Positions 8,198 to 16,722 of a DNA stretch of 64,000 nt are shown one piece after another. The stretch comes from Hydrogenophaga sp. IBVHS2 (GTDB taxonomy: Bacteria > Pseudomonadota > Gammaproteobacteria > Burkholderiales > Burkholderiaceae_C). The stretch covers positions 496,001-560,000 of the forward strand of contig NZ_NFUT01000002.1 in the NCBI RefSeq assembly GCF_002127215.1, written 5' to 3'. Under the pieces are notes generated by a model. The model worked only from the letters and a program-made list of their open reading frames with translations, made no database searches and was not told where the DNA came from. A program made the position numbers and the translations under genes. Within the stretch, counting starts at the first letter, position 1, and each line of letters opens with the position of its first letter.

Positions 8198-8994
8198 ACC
8201 GCCCGCTGGAAGACGTTCTGTTCGGCGCGCCCGGCCCGCAGGCGCGCACCACGGCGCGTGTGCTGAGCGCGCTGGCCGCCCTGGCCCTGGCCGCGCTGGC
8301 GGCCGTGGTGGTGGTGCAGTTCCAGCAGGCCGGGCAGCTGGACGCGCGCCTGTGGCGCCTGTTCGCCCAGGGCAGCACCTGGGCGTTTCTGGCCCAGGGT
8401 CTGCTGGGCACGCTGGCGTCGGCCGCCATGGCGGCGGTCATTGCGCTGAGTCTGGGCCTGGTGCTGCTGCTGGGCCGCCTGGCGCAGCCACGCGTGGTGC
8501 GCTGGCCCACGGTGGCCCTCATCGAGCTGCTGCGCGGCACACCCACGCTGCTGCTCATCTATGTGTGCTTTCTGGTGCTGCCGCAGGCGGGCATCAAGCT
8601 CAGCACCTACTGGATGCTGACCCTGCCGGTGGGCCTGAGCACCGCCGCCGTGGTGGCCGAGGTGTACCGCGCCGGCGTGCTGGCCGTGCCGCGCGGCCAG
8701 GCGGATGCGGCGCGCAGCCTGGGCATGACGCAGGCCCAGGTGTTCCGCTACATCGTGTTCCCGCAGGCGCTGCGCTTCATCGTGCCGGCGCTGGTGGCGC
8801 AGCTGGTCATCGTGGTGAAGGACACCACCTTCGGCTATGTGGTCACCTACGGCGAGCTGCTGCAGAACGCCCGCGTGCTGGTGGCCAACCACAACACGCT
8901 GGTGCCGGTGTACCTGGTGGTGGCGGTGCTGTACTGCGCGGTGAACTACGCCATCTCGCGCGCCAGCCGGCGGCTGGGCCGGCCGGTGGCCTGA
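8194..8994 (+). CDS. Amino-acid ABC transporter permease (second subunit)
   Basis: A 266-residue permease of the same family with a longer N-terminus. The EAA loop is AAVVAEVYRAGVLAVPRGQADAARSLGM, and a C-terminal pore segment follows. Translation is coupled to the first permease through the ATGA overlap. The next gene downstream is convergent and unrelated, so this operon has no ATP-binding subunit; the ATPase must come from elsewhere in the genome or be shared with another importer. Confidence 0.88.
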   Translation: MNRPLEDVLFGAPGPQARTTARVLSALAALALAALAAVVVVQFQQAGQLDARLWRLFAQGSTWAFLAQGLLGTLASAAMAAVIALSLGLVLLLGRLAQPRVVRWPTVALIELLRGTPTLLLIYVCFLVLPQAGIKLSTYWMLTLPVGLSTAAVVAEVYRAGVLAVPRGQADAARSLGMTQAQVFRYIVFPQALRFIVPALVAQLVIVVKDTTFGYVVTYGELLQNARVLVANHNTLVPVYLVVAVLYCAVNYAISRASRRLGRPVA

Positions 8995-8999
8995 AGCGT

Positions 9000-9935
9000 T
9001 CATGCGAGACGCTGGTCGATGTAACGCTGGAACCGAGTCAGATCGCTTTGACGGACAGGGGTCTCTTTCAGCATGGCGTTCAGCCCGAGGTATTCGTGCG
9101 GGTCGAGCAGCAGCGCGTCGCCTGATTGCGCAAGCTGCTGCGCCACGTCCAGCAGGTCCGCCAGATCTTGACGCGCCACGCGCAACCCCAGGCTCGCTGC
9201 CTGCCAGTTGCCCGTTGAGGCGTGGTGGCCGACCTTGCGCAGCGCTGTGGTGACACGTTCTCGCTGCCCGCATAGTTTCTCCCAGCGGGAGGCAACCATG
9301 GCATCGCGGGGCGTGGGTGTCGGCGTGTCAAGGTTCAGGGCCTCTGCTTGAACGTTGTCGATGCTGTTGAGCACCCGTTGCAGCCGCTTCCAGTCGGCCC
9401 GGCAGCTGGAGTGGTGGGTCACCTTCGACAGGTTCGGTGTGTAGTGGCCGAACTCTTTTTGATGACCCTGCAGCACCATCTGCATGCGTCGAACCTGGGT
9501 ACGCAGGGCCAGCCGTGCCGCCTGCACCTGGGCCAGTTCGTTGTCGCGACCGGAGCCTGTGGCAGCGGCTGCCAGGGCTTTTTCGGCGGTCCGCATCTGA
9601 TGGGTGGCGGTGCGAAGCTGGGTGAGTTCAGCCGCCATCGGCGGGAATCGGTCGACGTGCAGGGCCAGCCGGTCCAGAAAGGTCGGGTCGAGCAGACCCG
9701 TGCATGACACGGCATCGCTGCGCGGCGTGGGCGGGTCAGCGTCTGCCCACTGAGGCTGCCGCTTGAGTGGGGCGGAACTGCGAGGGGACGGTTGGCCAGC
9801 TTCTTTCACCAGCTCGGCCTGCGGCTTGCTTTTGGGGTTCTTGCTGGGGGAGTGGCTGGTTGCCAAGGGCGCCGGTGATTCCGTCTGGGGAGACGGGCCT
9901 TTTGCAGTGGGTCGGGGAAGGCAGAAGCAGCGCAT
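9000..9935 (-). CDS. Unknown helical protein, candidate secreted effector (paralogue of 5329-6387)
   Basis: A 311-residue protein with no recognised domain. Residues 1-75 are disordered and rich in Pro, Ser and Lys, beginning MRCFCLPRP; residues about 80-310 are helical with charged, coiled-coil-like stretches (QLRTATHQMRTAEKALAAA). There is no membrane helix or Sec signal. The last 45 residues share a spaced pattern (GD..L, H, E, L, M, FQ) with the protein at 5329-6387. The gene ends 5 nt from the convergent permease gene. Upstream lies GGTGACGAA, close to GGTGACAAA upstream of its likely paralogue. A secreted effector or toxin role is an inference from layout only. Confidence 0.65.
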   Translation of the reverse strand: MRCFCLPRPTAKGPSPQTESPAPLATSHSPSKNPKSKPQAELVKEAGQPSPRSSAPLKRQPQWADADPPTPRSDAVSCTGLLDPTFLDRLALHVDRFPPMAAELTQLRTATHQMRTAEKALAAAATGSGRDNELAQVQAARLALRTQVRRMQMVLQGHQKEFGHYTPNLSKVTHHSSCRADWKRLQRVLNSIDNVQAEALNLDTPTPTPRDAMVASRWEKLCGQRERVTTALRKVGHHASTGNWQAASLGLRVARQDLADLLDVAQQLAQSGDALLLDPHEYLGLNAMLKETPVRQSDLTRFQRYIDQRLA

Positions 9936-9987
9936 GGAGGGCAGATGGGGAGGCAGCGTCGGGATCGGGGATGAGGTCGCTCATTCG

Positions 9988-10001
9988 TCACCGTTTGGTG
10001 A
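9988..10001 (-). promoter_or_regulatory. Short inverted repeat with shared GGTGAC motif upstream of the 9000-9935 gene
   Basis: TCACC and GGTGA flank a 4-nt centre, 53-66 bp before the start at 9935. On the minus strand it reads into GGTGACGAATGAGCG, which resembles GGTGACAAAGGCAGCG at a similar distance upstream of the likely paralogue at 5329-6387. This could be a shared operator. Because the motif is short the evidence is weak. Confidence 0.25.
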
Positions 10002-10083
10002 TGATCGTCTCGCCCCATCCCATCCGCCCGTCAGCAGCCCAGCCGCACCAACACGCGTTCGCCGGACCGGTGCGCGGCAACGC

Positions 10084-10704
10084 CTACAGGCCCGCCACCG
10101 CCTGACGCAGCATCAATGCCGCCAGCACCCACATGGTGGTGCCGATGAGGGCGTCCAGCCATTGCCAGGCGCGCGGGTGGGCAAACCAGGGTGCCAGCCA
10201 GCGGGCGCCAAAACCCAGCAGGCTGAACCACAGCGCGCTGGCGGTGCAGGCCCCGGCCACGAACCCGCCGCGCAGCGCGGCGGGCTGCTGGGCGCCGATG
10301 CTGCCCACCAGCAGCACCGTGTCCAGGTACACGTGCGGGTTGAGCAGGGTGAAGGCGGCGGCCTGGGCCAGCACCGCACCCCGGCCAGCAGCCGGGCCGG
10401 TCCCGCTGGCCTGCAGCGCTTCGGGGCGCCATACCCGCGACCAGGCCCGCCAGCCATACCAGGCCAGAAAGGCCGCGCCCAGCAGCGCCAGCACACGCGC
10501 CACACCGGGCCTGTCACCCAGGGCCTGCGCCATGCCGAACACGCCGGCAGCGATCAGCACCGCGTCGCACACGGCGCACAGCAGCACCACGCTGCCCACG
10601 TGTTCGCGCTTGAGGCCCTGGCGCAGCACGAAGGCGTTCTGCGCGCCGATGGCCACGATCAGCCCCAGGCCCAGGGCCAGGCCTTGCAGGTAGGCGCCGG
10701 TCAC
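10084..10704 (-). CDS. LysE/ArgO family amino-acid exporter
   Basis: A 206-residue membrane protein with about six helices. LysE/ArgO hallmarks are IVAIGAQNAFVLRQGLKREHV near the N-terminus and the TLLNPHVYLDTVLLVG motif in the middle. Members export lysine, arginine or analogues to avoid toxic build-up. It starts 17 nt after the stop of the AcoR-type regulator gene on the same strand, so the two may be co-transcribed, although that regulator type does not usually control exporters. ArgO itself is likely but not certain. Confidence 0.85.
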   Translation of the reverse strand: MTGAYLQGLALGLGLIVAIGAQNAFVLRQGLKREHVGSVVLLCAVCDAVLIAAGVFGMAQALGDRPGVARVLALLGAAFLAWYGWRAWSRVWRPEALQASGTGPAAGRGAVLAQAAAFTLLNPHVYLDTVLLVGSIGAQQPAALRGGFVAGACTASALWFSLLGFGARWLAPWFAHPRAWQWLDALIGTTMWVLAALMLRQAVAGL

Positions 10705-10721
10705 GTGCAGGTCATGCGTTG

Positions 10722-12629
10722 TCAGCCGGCCCGGTTGGGGGGCACCACGCCGGCGCGCTGCATGCGGCGGTAGAGCGTCATGCGCGAGAGGCCCAGGCGG
10801 CGCGCCACCTCGCTCACGTTCCAGTGGTGTTCACGCAGGGCCTGCAGCCAGTCGGGGTCGGTGGCGGCGGGTGCTGCGGTGGCAGGGCGGGCCGGCGTGT
10901 CGGCGCTGCGCAGTTCGGGCAGGTCGTCCAGGCCGATGCGGCCTTCGGTGCCGACGCTGGCGGCGTAGTCCAGCACGTTGCGCAGTTCGCGCAGGTTGCC
11001 CGGCCAGGGGTGGGCCAGCAGGCGGGCGCGGGCGGCGGCGTCCAGGCTGCGCCGTTGCGGCTGCTGGCCCAGCAGGCGGTCGATCATGACGCCCAGGTCG
11101 CTGCGCTCACGCAGCGGCGGCAGGGCGATGTGCGCGCCATTGAGCCGGTAGTACAGGTCGTCGCGGAAGCGCCCGGCGCGCACCAGCGCCTCCAGCGGCG
11201 CATGGGTGGCGGCCATGACGCGGATGTTCACCGGCACGGCGCGGGTGGCGCCCACCGGCAGCACCTCGCGCTCCGACAGCACGCGCAGCAGCCGGGCCTG
11301 CAGGGGCAGCGGCATGTCGCCGATCTCGTCCAGAAACAGGGTGCCGCCGTCGGCCTCCTGGATGAGGCCGCGCTTGCCCTTGGGGCCGGCGCCCGAGAAG
11401 CTGCCGGGCAGGTGGCCGAAAAGCTCGCTCTCGATCAGGCTCTCGGGGATGGCGGCGCAGTTCACCGCCACGAAAGGCCGGGCCCGGCGTTCGCTGGCGG
11501 CGTGCACCGCCTTGGCAAAGTACTCCTTGCCCGAGCCGGTCTCGCCGGTGATGAGCAGGCTGATGGGCGAATTGACCAGCCGGGCCACGCGTTCGATCTG
11601 GCGGTCGAGCACCGCATCACCGCCGCTGAGGGCGGCCAGGGGTGCGGGCACGCTGGCCGCCGGCCGCTCGGCGCTGCGGCTGGCGCGGGCCGGGGGTGGA
11701 GTGGCCGAGAGGAACAGCAGTTCTCGCCCGCCGCTGCGCATGACGGCGCGCTGGTCGCCGGGCCGCCCGGGCACGAAGCGGCCGAGCTGATCGAAGCCCA
11801 GGTCGAACAGCCGGTCGAAGCGCTGGCCCAGCACCGGCTGCGCGTCGGCCCGCTGCAGGGCCAGCTGGGCGCGGCGGTTGTGGCCCACCACCACGCCGTT
11901 GTCGTCCAGGGCCAGCAGGTATTCGGGCTGCACGTCCAGAAACTGCGGCGCGCCCGACAGGCGCAGCACCCAGTGCGGGCGGTGGCGGTGCAGGAAGGCG
12001 GCGTTCTCGATGTCGTGCGCCACGTTCTTCACCAGCTGCAGGGCCAGGTGCTGGCTGTCCTTGGGCTGGCTGGAGCTGAGCTGCGAGATGTCGAGCACCG
12101 CACTCAGCCGGCCTTCGCTGTCGTACACCGGGGCGGTGGTGCAGGTCAGCGGGATGTGGGTGGCGTCGAAGTGGTCGTCCAGGTGCACCGTCAGTGCCTG
12201 TCCGGTGCTGATGCAGGTGCCCACGCCGCAGGTGCCGGCGTGCTGCTCGCTCCAGTCAGCGCCCAGGTACAGGCCGGCCTTGCGCAGGCTGGGCTCGAAC
12301 ACCAGGTCGCCCAGAAAGTCCACCGTGACGCCGCGCGCGTCGGTCAGCAGCACCACATAGCCCAGGCCGGCCACGGTGCTGTAGAGCGTCTGCAGGCCAT
12401 GGCGGGCGATGTGCAGGAAGGCTTCCATCTGGTCCTGGTGCTCGCGCAGGCGGGCCTGCGGCAGGATGACGGCCTCCTGCATGCGGGTGGGGTCGAGCCG
12501 GTGCTCGTGCACGCAGCGCAGCCACGACTCTCGGATGACCTGCTCGTGCCGGGCGGCCGCGCGCGCACCGGCGCCGTCGGCGGCCACTTCCATGACGGTG
12601 GCGATGTGCTGGCGCTGGCTGGCGTGCAT
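10722..12629 (-). CDS. AcoR-type sigma-54-dependent transcriptional activator
   Basis: A 635-residue activator. Residues about 60-220 are a GAF-type sensor region, followed by a PAS-like part; residues about 325-560 are the AAA+ domain, with Walker A GETGSGKE, Walker B GGTLFLDEIGDM and arginine-finger region RFRDDLYYRLNG; the C-terminus is a Fis-type HTH (SEVARRLGLSRMTLYRRM). The sigma-54 contact loop reads GSFSGA rather than the usual GAFTGA but keeps the essential Phe. The start at 12629 (MHASQRQHI) matches AcoR relatives; the frame runs open further upstream without likeness. The family usually activates acetoin, alcohol or aldehyde breakdown operons. A secreted hydrolase is transcribed divergently. 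Confidence 0.88.
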   Translation of the reverse strand: MHASQRQHIATVMEVAADGAGARAAARHEQVIRESWLRCVHEHRLDPTRMQEAVILPQARLREHQDQMEAFLHIARHGLQTLYSTVAGLGYVVLLTDARGVTVDFLGDLVFEPSLRKAGLYLGADWSEQHAGTCGVGTCISTGQALTVHLDDHFDATHIPLTCTTAPVYDSEGRLSAVLDISQLSSSQPKDSQHLALQLVKNVAHDIENAAFLHRHRPHWVLRLSGAPQFLDVQPEYLLALDDNGVVVGHNRRAQLALQRADAQPVLGQRFDRLFDLGFDQLGRFVPGRPGDQRAVMRSGGRELLFLSATPPPARASRSAERPAASVPAPLAALSGGDAVLDRQIERVARLVNSPISLLITGETGSGKEYFAKAVHAASERRARPFVAVNCAAIPESLIESELFGHLPGSFSGAGPKGKRGLIQEADGGTLFLDEIGDMPLPLQARLLRVLSEREVLPVGATRAVPVNIRVMAATHAPLEALVRAGRFRDDLYYRLNGAHIALPPLRERSDLGVMIDRLLGQQPQRRSLDAAARARLLAHPWPGNLRELRNVLDYAASVGTEGRIGLDDLPELRSADTPARPATAAPAATDPDWLQALREHHWNVSEVARRLGLSRMTLYRRMQRAGVVPPNRAG

Positions 12630-12741
12630 GCGGGTCTCCCGGGGCGGACCAAAACCCCCACCTTTGCGGCAGGCCCGGGGCCTGTCAACCGGGGAAACCT
12701 CAGGCGTGGGAGCGCCACAATCCGGCCGAGGAGGACTCTGC

Positions 12742-13542
12742 ATGAACACCCGTCGAATGACCGCATGGCGCCCCTGGCTGGCGGCCGTGGTGCTGGGGCT
12801 GGCCGCGACCGCGCAGGCCCAGCCCGCCGAGACGGTGGTGGATGTGCCCACGCGCCCCGGCGTGACGGTGCGTGCCCTGTACCTCGAAGCCCCGCAGGCC
12901 CGGGCGTCGGTGGTGCTGCTGGCCGGCGGCCACGGGGGCCTGCAGCTGGGCAGCGATGGCCGCATCGGCTGGGGCGGGGGGAATTTTCTGGTGCGCACAC
13001 GGGCGCGCTGGGCAGCAGCCGGTCTGAACGTGCTGGTGCCGGATGCGCCGTCGGACCGGCAATCGCCGCCCTTTCTGTCGGGCCAGCGGCAGAAGCCGGA
13101 GCACCTGGCCGATGTGGAGGCCCTGGTGGCCTGGCTGCGGTCGCGGTCAACCGGCCCGGTGTGGCTGGCGGGCACCAGCCGGGGCACGCAGTCGGCGGGC
13201 TATGTGGGCACCGAACTGCCGCCACCGCGCGGACCGGACGGTCTGGTGCTGACCGCGACCATCCTCAGCGATCCGCAGGGCCGGGCGGTGCCGGCCATGC
13301 CGCTGGACCGCATCAAGGTGCCGGTGCTGCTGGTGCACCACCGCCAGGACGGCTGTTCGCACTGCGCCCCGGACAAGGCGCCGGCCCTGTTGTCGGCCTT
13401 GAGCGGCGCCGCGCGCAGCGAGCTGCTGTGGTTCGACGGCGGCATCAACCGCGGTGACCCGTGCGAGGCCGCCGGCCACCACGGCTTTGCCGGCCTGGAC
13501 GGTGCCGTGGTGGAGGCGACGACGGCCTGGATGCTGCGCTGA
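12742..13542 (+). CDS. Secreted alpha/beta hydrolase
   Basis: A 266-residue protein with a Sec signal peptide ending near ATAQAQ-PA (residue 27). The alpha/beta hydrolase fold is shown by VVLLAGGHGG, the nucleophile elbow GTSRGT (Ser in GxSxG), an acid-loop candidate HHRQDGC, and a late His in GHHGFAG. A Cys-rich stretch (DGCSHCAPD ... GDPCEA) may form disulfides in the periplasm. GAGGAG lies just before the ATG. The substrate is unknown. It diverges from the sigma-54 activator, but I see no convincing -24/-12 promoter between them. Confidence 0.75.
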   Translation: MNTRRMTAWRPWLAAVVLGLAATAQAQPAETVVDVPTRPGVTVRALYLEAPQARASVVLLAGGHGGLQLGSDGRIGWGGGNFLVRTRARWAAAGLNVLVPDAPSDRQSPPFLSGQRQKPEHLADVEALVAWLRSRSTGPVWLAGTSRGTQSAGYVGTELPPPRGPDGLVLTATILSDPQGRAVPAMPLDRIKVPVLLVHHRQDGCSHCAPDKAPALLSALSGAARSELLWFDGGINRGDPCEAAGHHGFAGLDGAVVEATTAWMLR

Positions 13543-13565
13543 TCTAGCGGGATGCCGGCGCCCGC

Positions 13566-14162
13566 TCAGGGCGCGAGGTGCGCGAAGTAGTGCGCCATGG
13601 CCGCCACGTCGTCGTCGGCAATGCCGTAGAGCGACGCGGCCATGATGGTGTCGCGGCCCACGGCCTGGTTGCGCTGGAACTGGCGCATGGAGTGCAGCAG
13701 ATAGTCCTCGCGCTGGCCGGCCAGGCGGGGCATCTGCTCGCGCCCGGCGTAGCTGGGCAGGTGGCAGCTGGCGCAGCGGTTGCCGTCGGCCACCCGCTGG
13801 CCCTGCGCAAAGCGGGCCGCGTCCCGGGTGCCCGGCACCGGCTTGATGGGGGTGGACGCGAAGTAGCCGGCCATGGCGCTCAGGTCGGCATCGCTCACGC
13901 CGTCCAGCAGGCCTTTCATGGCCGGTATGTCGCGCAGGCCTTCGCGGATGACCACCAGCTGGTTCTCCAGGAAGACGCGCGGCTGCCCGGCCAGCGAGGG
14001 GATGTTGGGCAGCACCGACTGCCCGCCCGCGCCGTGGCAGGCGGCGCAGGCCTGCAGACGACCCTGCAGTTCGGGCGAGAGCGTCTGGGCATGGGCACCC
14101 GATACGGTGCCGGCCACCGCCAGGGTGGCCAGCGTGCGTGTCAGCGAGGACAGGAGCGTCAT
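13566..14162 (-). CDS. Di-heme cytochrome c, electron acceptor of the adjacent dehydrogenase
   Basis: A 198-residue secreted protein with a signal peptide ending at GAHA-QT and two cytochrome c modules, each with a CxxCH heme site (CAACH and CASCH), matching the cytochrome c4/c553 class. Its ATG at 14162 overlaps the stop of the upstream dehydrogenase gene by one base (TGATG), so the two are translationally coupled. It probably takes electrons from the PQQ-type dehydrogenase to the respiratory chain. An in-frame GTG one codon earlier is possible but less likely. Confidence 0.88.
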   Translation of the reverse strand: MTLLSSLTRTLATLAVAGTVSGAHAQTLSPELQGRLQACAACHGAGGQSVLPNIPSLAGQPRVFLENQLVVIREGLRDIPAMKGLLDGVSDADLSAMAGYFASTPIKPVPGTRDAARFAQGQRVADGNRCASCHLPSYAGREQMPRLAGQREDYLLHSMRQFQRNQAVGRDTIMAASLYGIADDDVAAMAHYFAHLAP

Positions 14163-15438
14163 CACCGGCTGTAGCTGATGCGGTAGATGGCGCCCAGCTG
14201 TTCGTCCGACACCAGCACCGAGCCGTCCTTCATCTGCGCCAGATAGGCCGGGCGGCCCCAGAAGCTCTGGTCGGCCGGGTTCATGAAGCCGGTCATGAAG
14301 GGCTCGACCTTGGCATTGCGGCCGTCCGCTCCGGCCTTGACCACCACCACATCAAAGCCGGTCTTGGTGGTGCGGTTCCACGATCCCTTGCGGGCGTTGA
14401 ACAGCGCGCCGCGGTACTCGGGCGGGAACATGGTGCCGGTGTAGAACATCACGCCCATGCTGGCGGCGTGCGGGCCCATCAGGGCCACCGGCTGCTCCAC
14501 GCCGGCGCAGGCGTTGGCCTTCTTTACGTCGGTGTCGGGCAGCTTGCCTTCATGGCAGTACGGGAAGCCGTAGTTCAGACCCACCTTCTGCATGCGGTGC
14601 AGGGTGTCGTTGGGCATGTCGTCGCCCATCCAGTCGCGGCCATGGTTGCTGAACCACAGTTCCTTGGTGGTGGGGTGCCAGTCGAAGCCGACCGTGTTGC
14701 GCACGCCGGTGGCCACCACCTCCATGCCGCTGCCGTCGGGGTTGTAGCGGCGGATCTGGGCGTATTCGGGGGTGGGCAGCTCGCAGATGTTGCAGGGTGC
14801 GCCGAAGGGCACATAAGCTTGCCGTCCGGACCGAAGGCGATGTACTTCCAGTTGTGGTGCGGCTCCTTGGGCAGCTTGAAGGCGGCGGTCATGTCCACCG
14901 GGGCGGCGGCCGGGTTGGTGGTGATGCCGTCATAGCGCAGCACCTTGTCGATCGCCATCACGTACAGCGAGCCCTTGTTGTAGGCCACGCCGGCGGGCTG
15001 GTTGAGCTTGTCCACCACCACGCGCACGCTGCGCGAGCTGCCGTTGTCGGTGACCTCATACACCCGGCCGATGCCGCGCGTGCCCACGTAGATCTTGCCG
15101 TTGTCGGCCATGGCCATGGCACGGCCGCCCGGCAGGCCGGTGGCCCAGATCTCGGCCTTGAACCCCGGGGGCAGCTTGACGCGATCCAGCGGGATCTGGT
15201 CGGCCGGCGTGACGGTGAGCTTGCCGGCCAGCGGTGCCAGGGTGGAGCTGGCCATGCTGGCGGGCATGCCCTGTTTCCAGGCCGGTTGCGGTGCGGCAGC
15301 AGGGGCCGCAACCGCCGGAGCGGGTGCCGGTGCGGGCGCGGCGGCCTGGGGCGCCACGACGGTCTGGGCACAGCCGGCCAGGGCGAGTGCGGCGGCGGCG
15401 GCCAGCAAGGCCGGGCGATGGGTGAAGGACGAATGCAT
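14162..15438 (-). pseudogene. PQQ-dependent sorbosone/sugar dehydrogenase lipoprotein, frameshifted
   Basis: Two overlapping frames together make one beta-propeller dehydrogenase of the sorbosone-dehydrogenase type. The N-terminal part has a lipobox (LALAGC), a Pro/Ala linker and blades with LPPGFKAEIWATGLPGGRAMA and GRVYEV; it ends at AFGPDGKL. The next frame continues with VPFGAPCNICELPTPEYAQI and NTVGFDWHP to a normal C-terminus. The family reads GKLYVPFGAPCN here, so one base is missing near 14815-14817 (within AAGCTT). This is either a real inactivating mutation or a sequencing error. The cytochrome gene downstream is intact and coupled. Confidence 0.8.
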
Positions 15439-15701
15439 GGCGTGTCTCCGGTGTCGTTATGAAAGTGGCGTGCCGCAAGCCAGGCCCGGGCACGCGGCGC
15501 ATTGTGTGCATGCTTACAGAGTCTGCCAAGCGGGTGGACCCGCAGGGGGACGGCACCGGCATCGCCTAGGTGACACCGCCGTCCGGCCGCGCGACGGGCG
15601 GCGGGCGCATCCTGAAGCCTGCGGTCACGAAGTCCCACGGGTCTGCATCCCGACAGGATGCGTCCCTGCTTCCGTGGTCCATTTCCCTGCACAGACTCGA
15701 C

Positions 15702-16694
15702 ATGCACAGAACTTCATCCGTTCGAAACGGCGCTCAGGAGCGGTTGGCCCCATCGCAAAGCGGGTCGTCGGAATCATCCGAAGATCGTGCCGAGCCTGAT
15801 CTGCTGAGGCAGTCGCGGCGGGAGAAATGCGAAAGCGGTGCCAGGCCCGCCCAGGTGGATGTGGCGGAGGTGACGGAACGTCCCGTCACGCCAGGCGATG
15901 TGTTGACACTGGCAGGCGTCGCGCTGTCATGGCCTGTGCGTGCCGCGCTGGGGGTGGGATTGGTCCCGCTGGGCCTCACCTTCGCACTCGGGACTTCGCT
16001 GGTGCGGGGTGTCCGGGGCCACGTCACACCGGACACGAGCGGCTTCACCTGGGCGGCAGGCGGTCAGAACGCCGAAAAGGCCGATGCCCATGACATGCGG
16101 GTGGTCGTGCCCGGGGCCGAATTCGACGACTGGAACGGCAGCACCGCCAGAGCTGTCAAGGTCAGGCACACGGTGCACACCGTCGATCTGACGGTGGACC
16201 GAAACGCCTGGTCGGACAAGAAGCTCGACAGCGACACGTTTTCCGGTCTGACATTGAAGAGCCGTCTCGACTTTGTGGCCCACGGCACTTCGAAGTACTG
16301 CGACAACTTTTCGGCGACAGAGATTGCAGATCGACTGGCTCAGGGAGGGCTCAGGCGGGTCGGTGTGATCAAGTTTCACTCCTGCCATGCGGGCTCGAAA
16401 CATTTTCTGGAGGAGCTGGGACAGCGTCTGGCCGAACGCGGCATCGAGTTCGGCTGGCTGTCGGGCGGCGTGGGCCTCATGGGTGACCTGCGGGTTCCGG
16501 CCAGGCTGGGCCGGCACACCTACACCTGGAGTCCGGTGATCATGCCCTGGCATCGGGTCAGTGGGCTTTACGCGCCGGAGGCACTGACCCGAAGGGTGCT
16601 CAAAGGCAATGCCGCCGTGGATTTCAAAGGGACGGTGTACGACTCGCACCGACCGAGCTGGCGGATCGCCTCCGATTTTTCGCCGTTGCACTGA
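15702..16694 (+). CDS. Caspase-like (clan CD) cysteine-peptidase-like protein, candidate effector
   Basis: A 330-residue protein. Residues 1-60 are disordered, Ser/Glu/Arg-rich; residues about 67-101 form one or two hydrophobic helices; residues about 130-290 look like a caspase-type fold, with a hydrophobic strand ending in FVAHG (His194), then SATEIADRLAQG, then a strand leading to FHSCHAG (Cys228). The order His-Gly then Cys after a strand is the clan CD pattern (C80 toxin-processing domain, metacaspases). The ATG at 15702 is taken because the longer frame from a GTG at 15570 adds nothing recognisable; no clear ribosome-binding site is visible. Composition is more AT-rich than neighbours. 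Effector or toxin function is inferred. Confidence 0.65.
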   Translation: MHRTSSVRNGAQERLAPSQSGSSESSEDRAEPDLLRQSRREKCESGARPAQVDVAEVTERPVTPGDVLTLAGVALSWPVRAALGVGLVPLGLTFALGTSLVRGVRGHVTPDTSGFTWAAGGQNAEKADAHDMRVVVPGAEFDDWNGSTARAVKVRHTVHTVDLTVDRNAWSDKKLDSDTFSGLTLKSRLDFVAHGTSKYCDNFSATEIADRLAQGGLRRVGVIKFHSCHAGSKHFLEELGQRLAERGIEFGWLSGGVGLMGDLRVPARLGRHTYTWSPVIMPWHRVSGLYAPEALTRRVLKGNAAVDFKGTVYDSHRPSWRIASDFSPLH

Positions 16695-16722
16695 CGCCCG
16701 TCGGCAGGCGGGGCGGGTTGCC

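Noticed and set aside
12630-12741. Sigma-54 promoter between the activator and the hydrolase gene
   Set aside because: No TGGC-N8-TGC element with correct spacing could be found.
10719-13457. Very long forward frame across the AcoR-type gene
   Set aside because: It is antisense to a clear sigma-54 activator and runs out of frame through the hydrolase gene. Its composition is typical of GC-skewed shadow frames.
15560-15701. PIP or hrp-type box upstream of the caspase-like gene
   Set aside because: No TTCG-N16-TTCG or TTCGC-N15-TTCGC pair was found here or upstream of the other two effector-like genes, so link to a type III regulon is unsupported.
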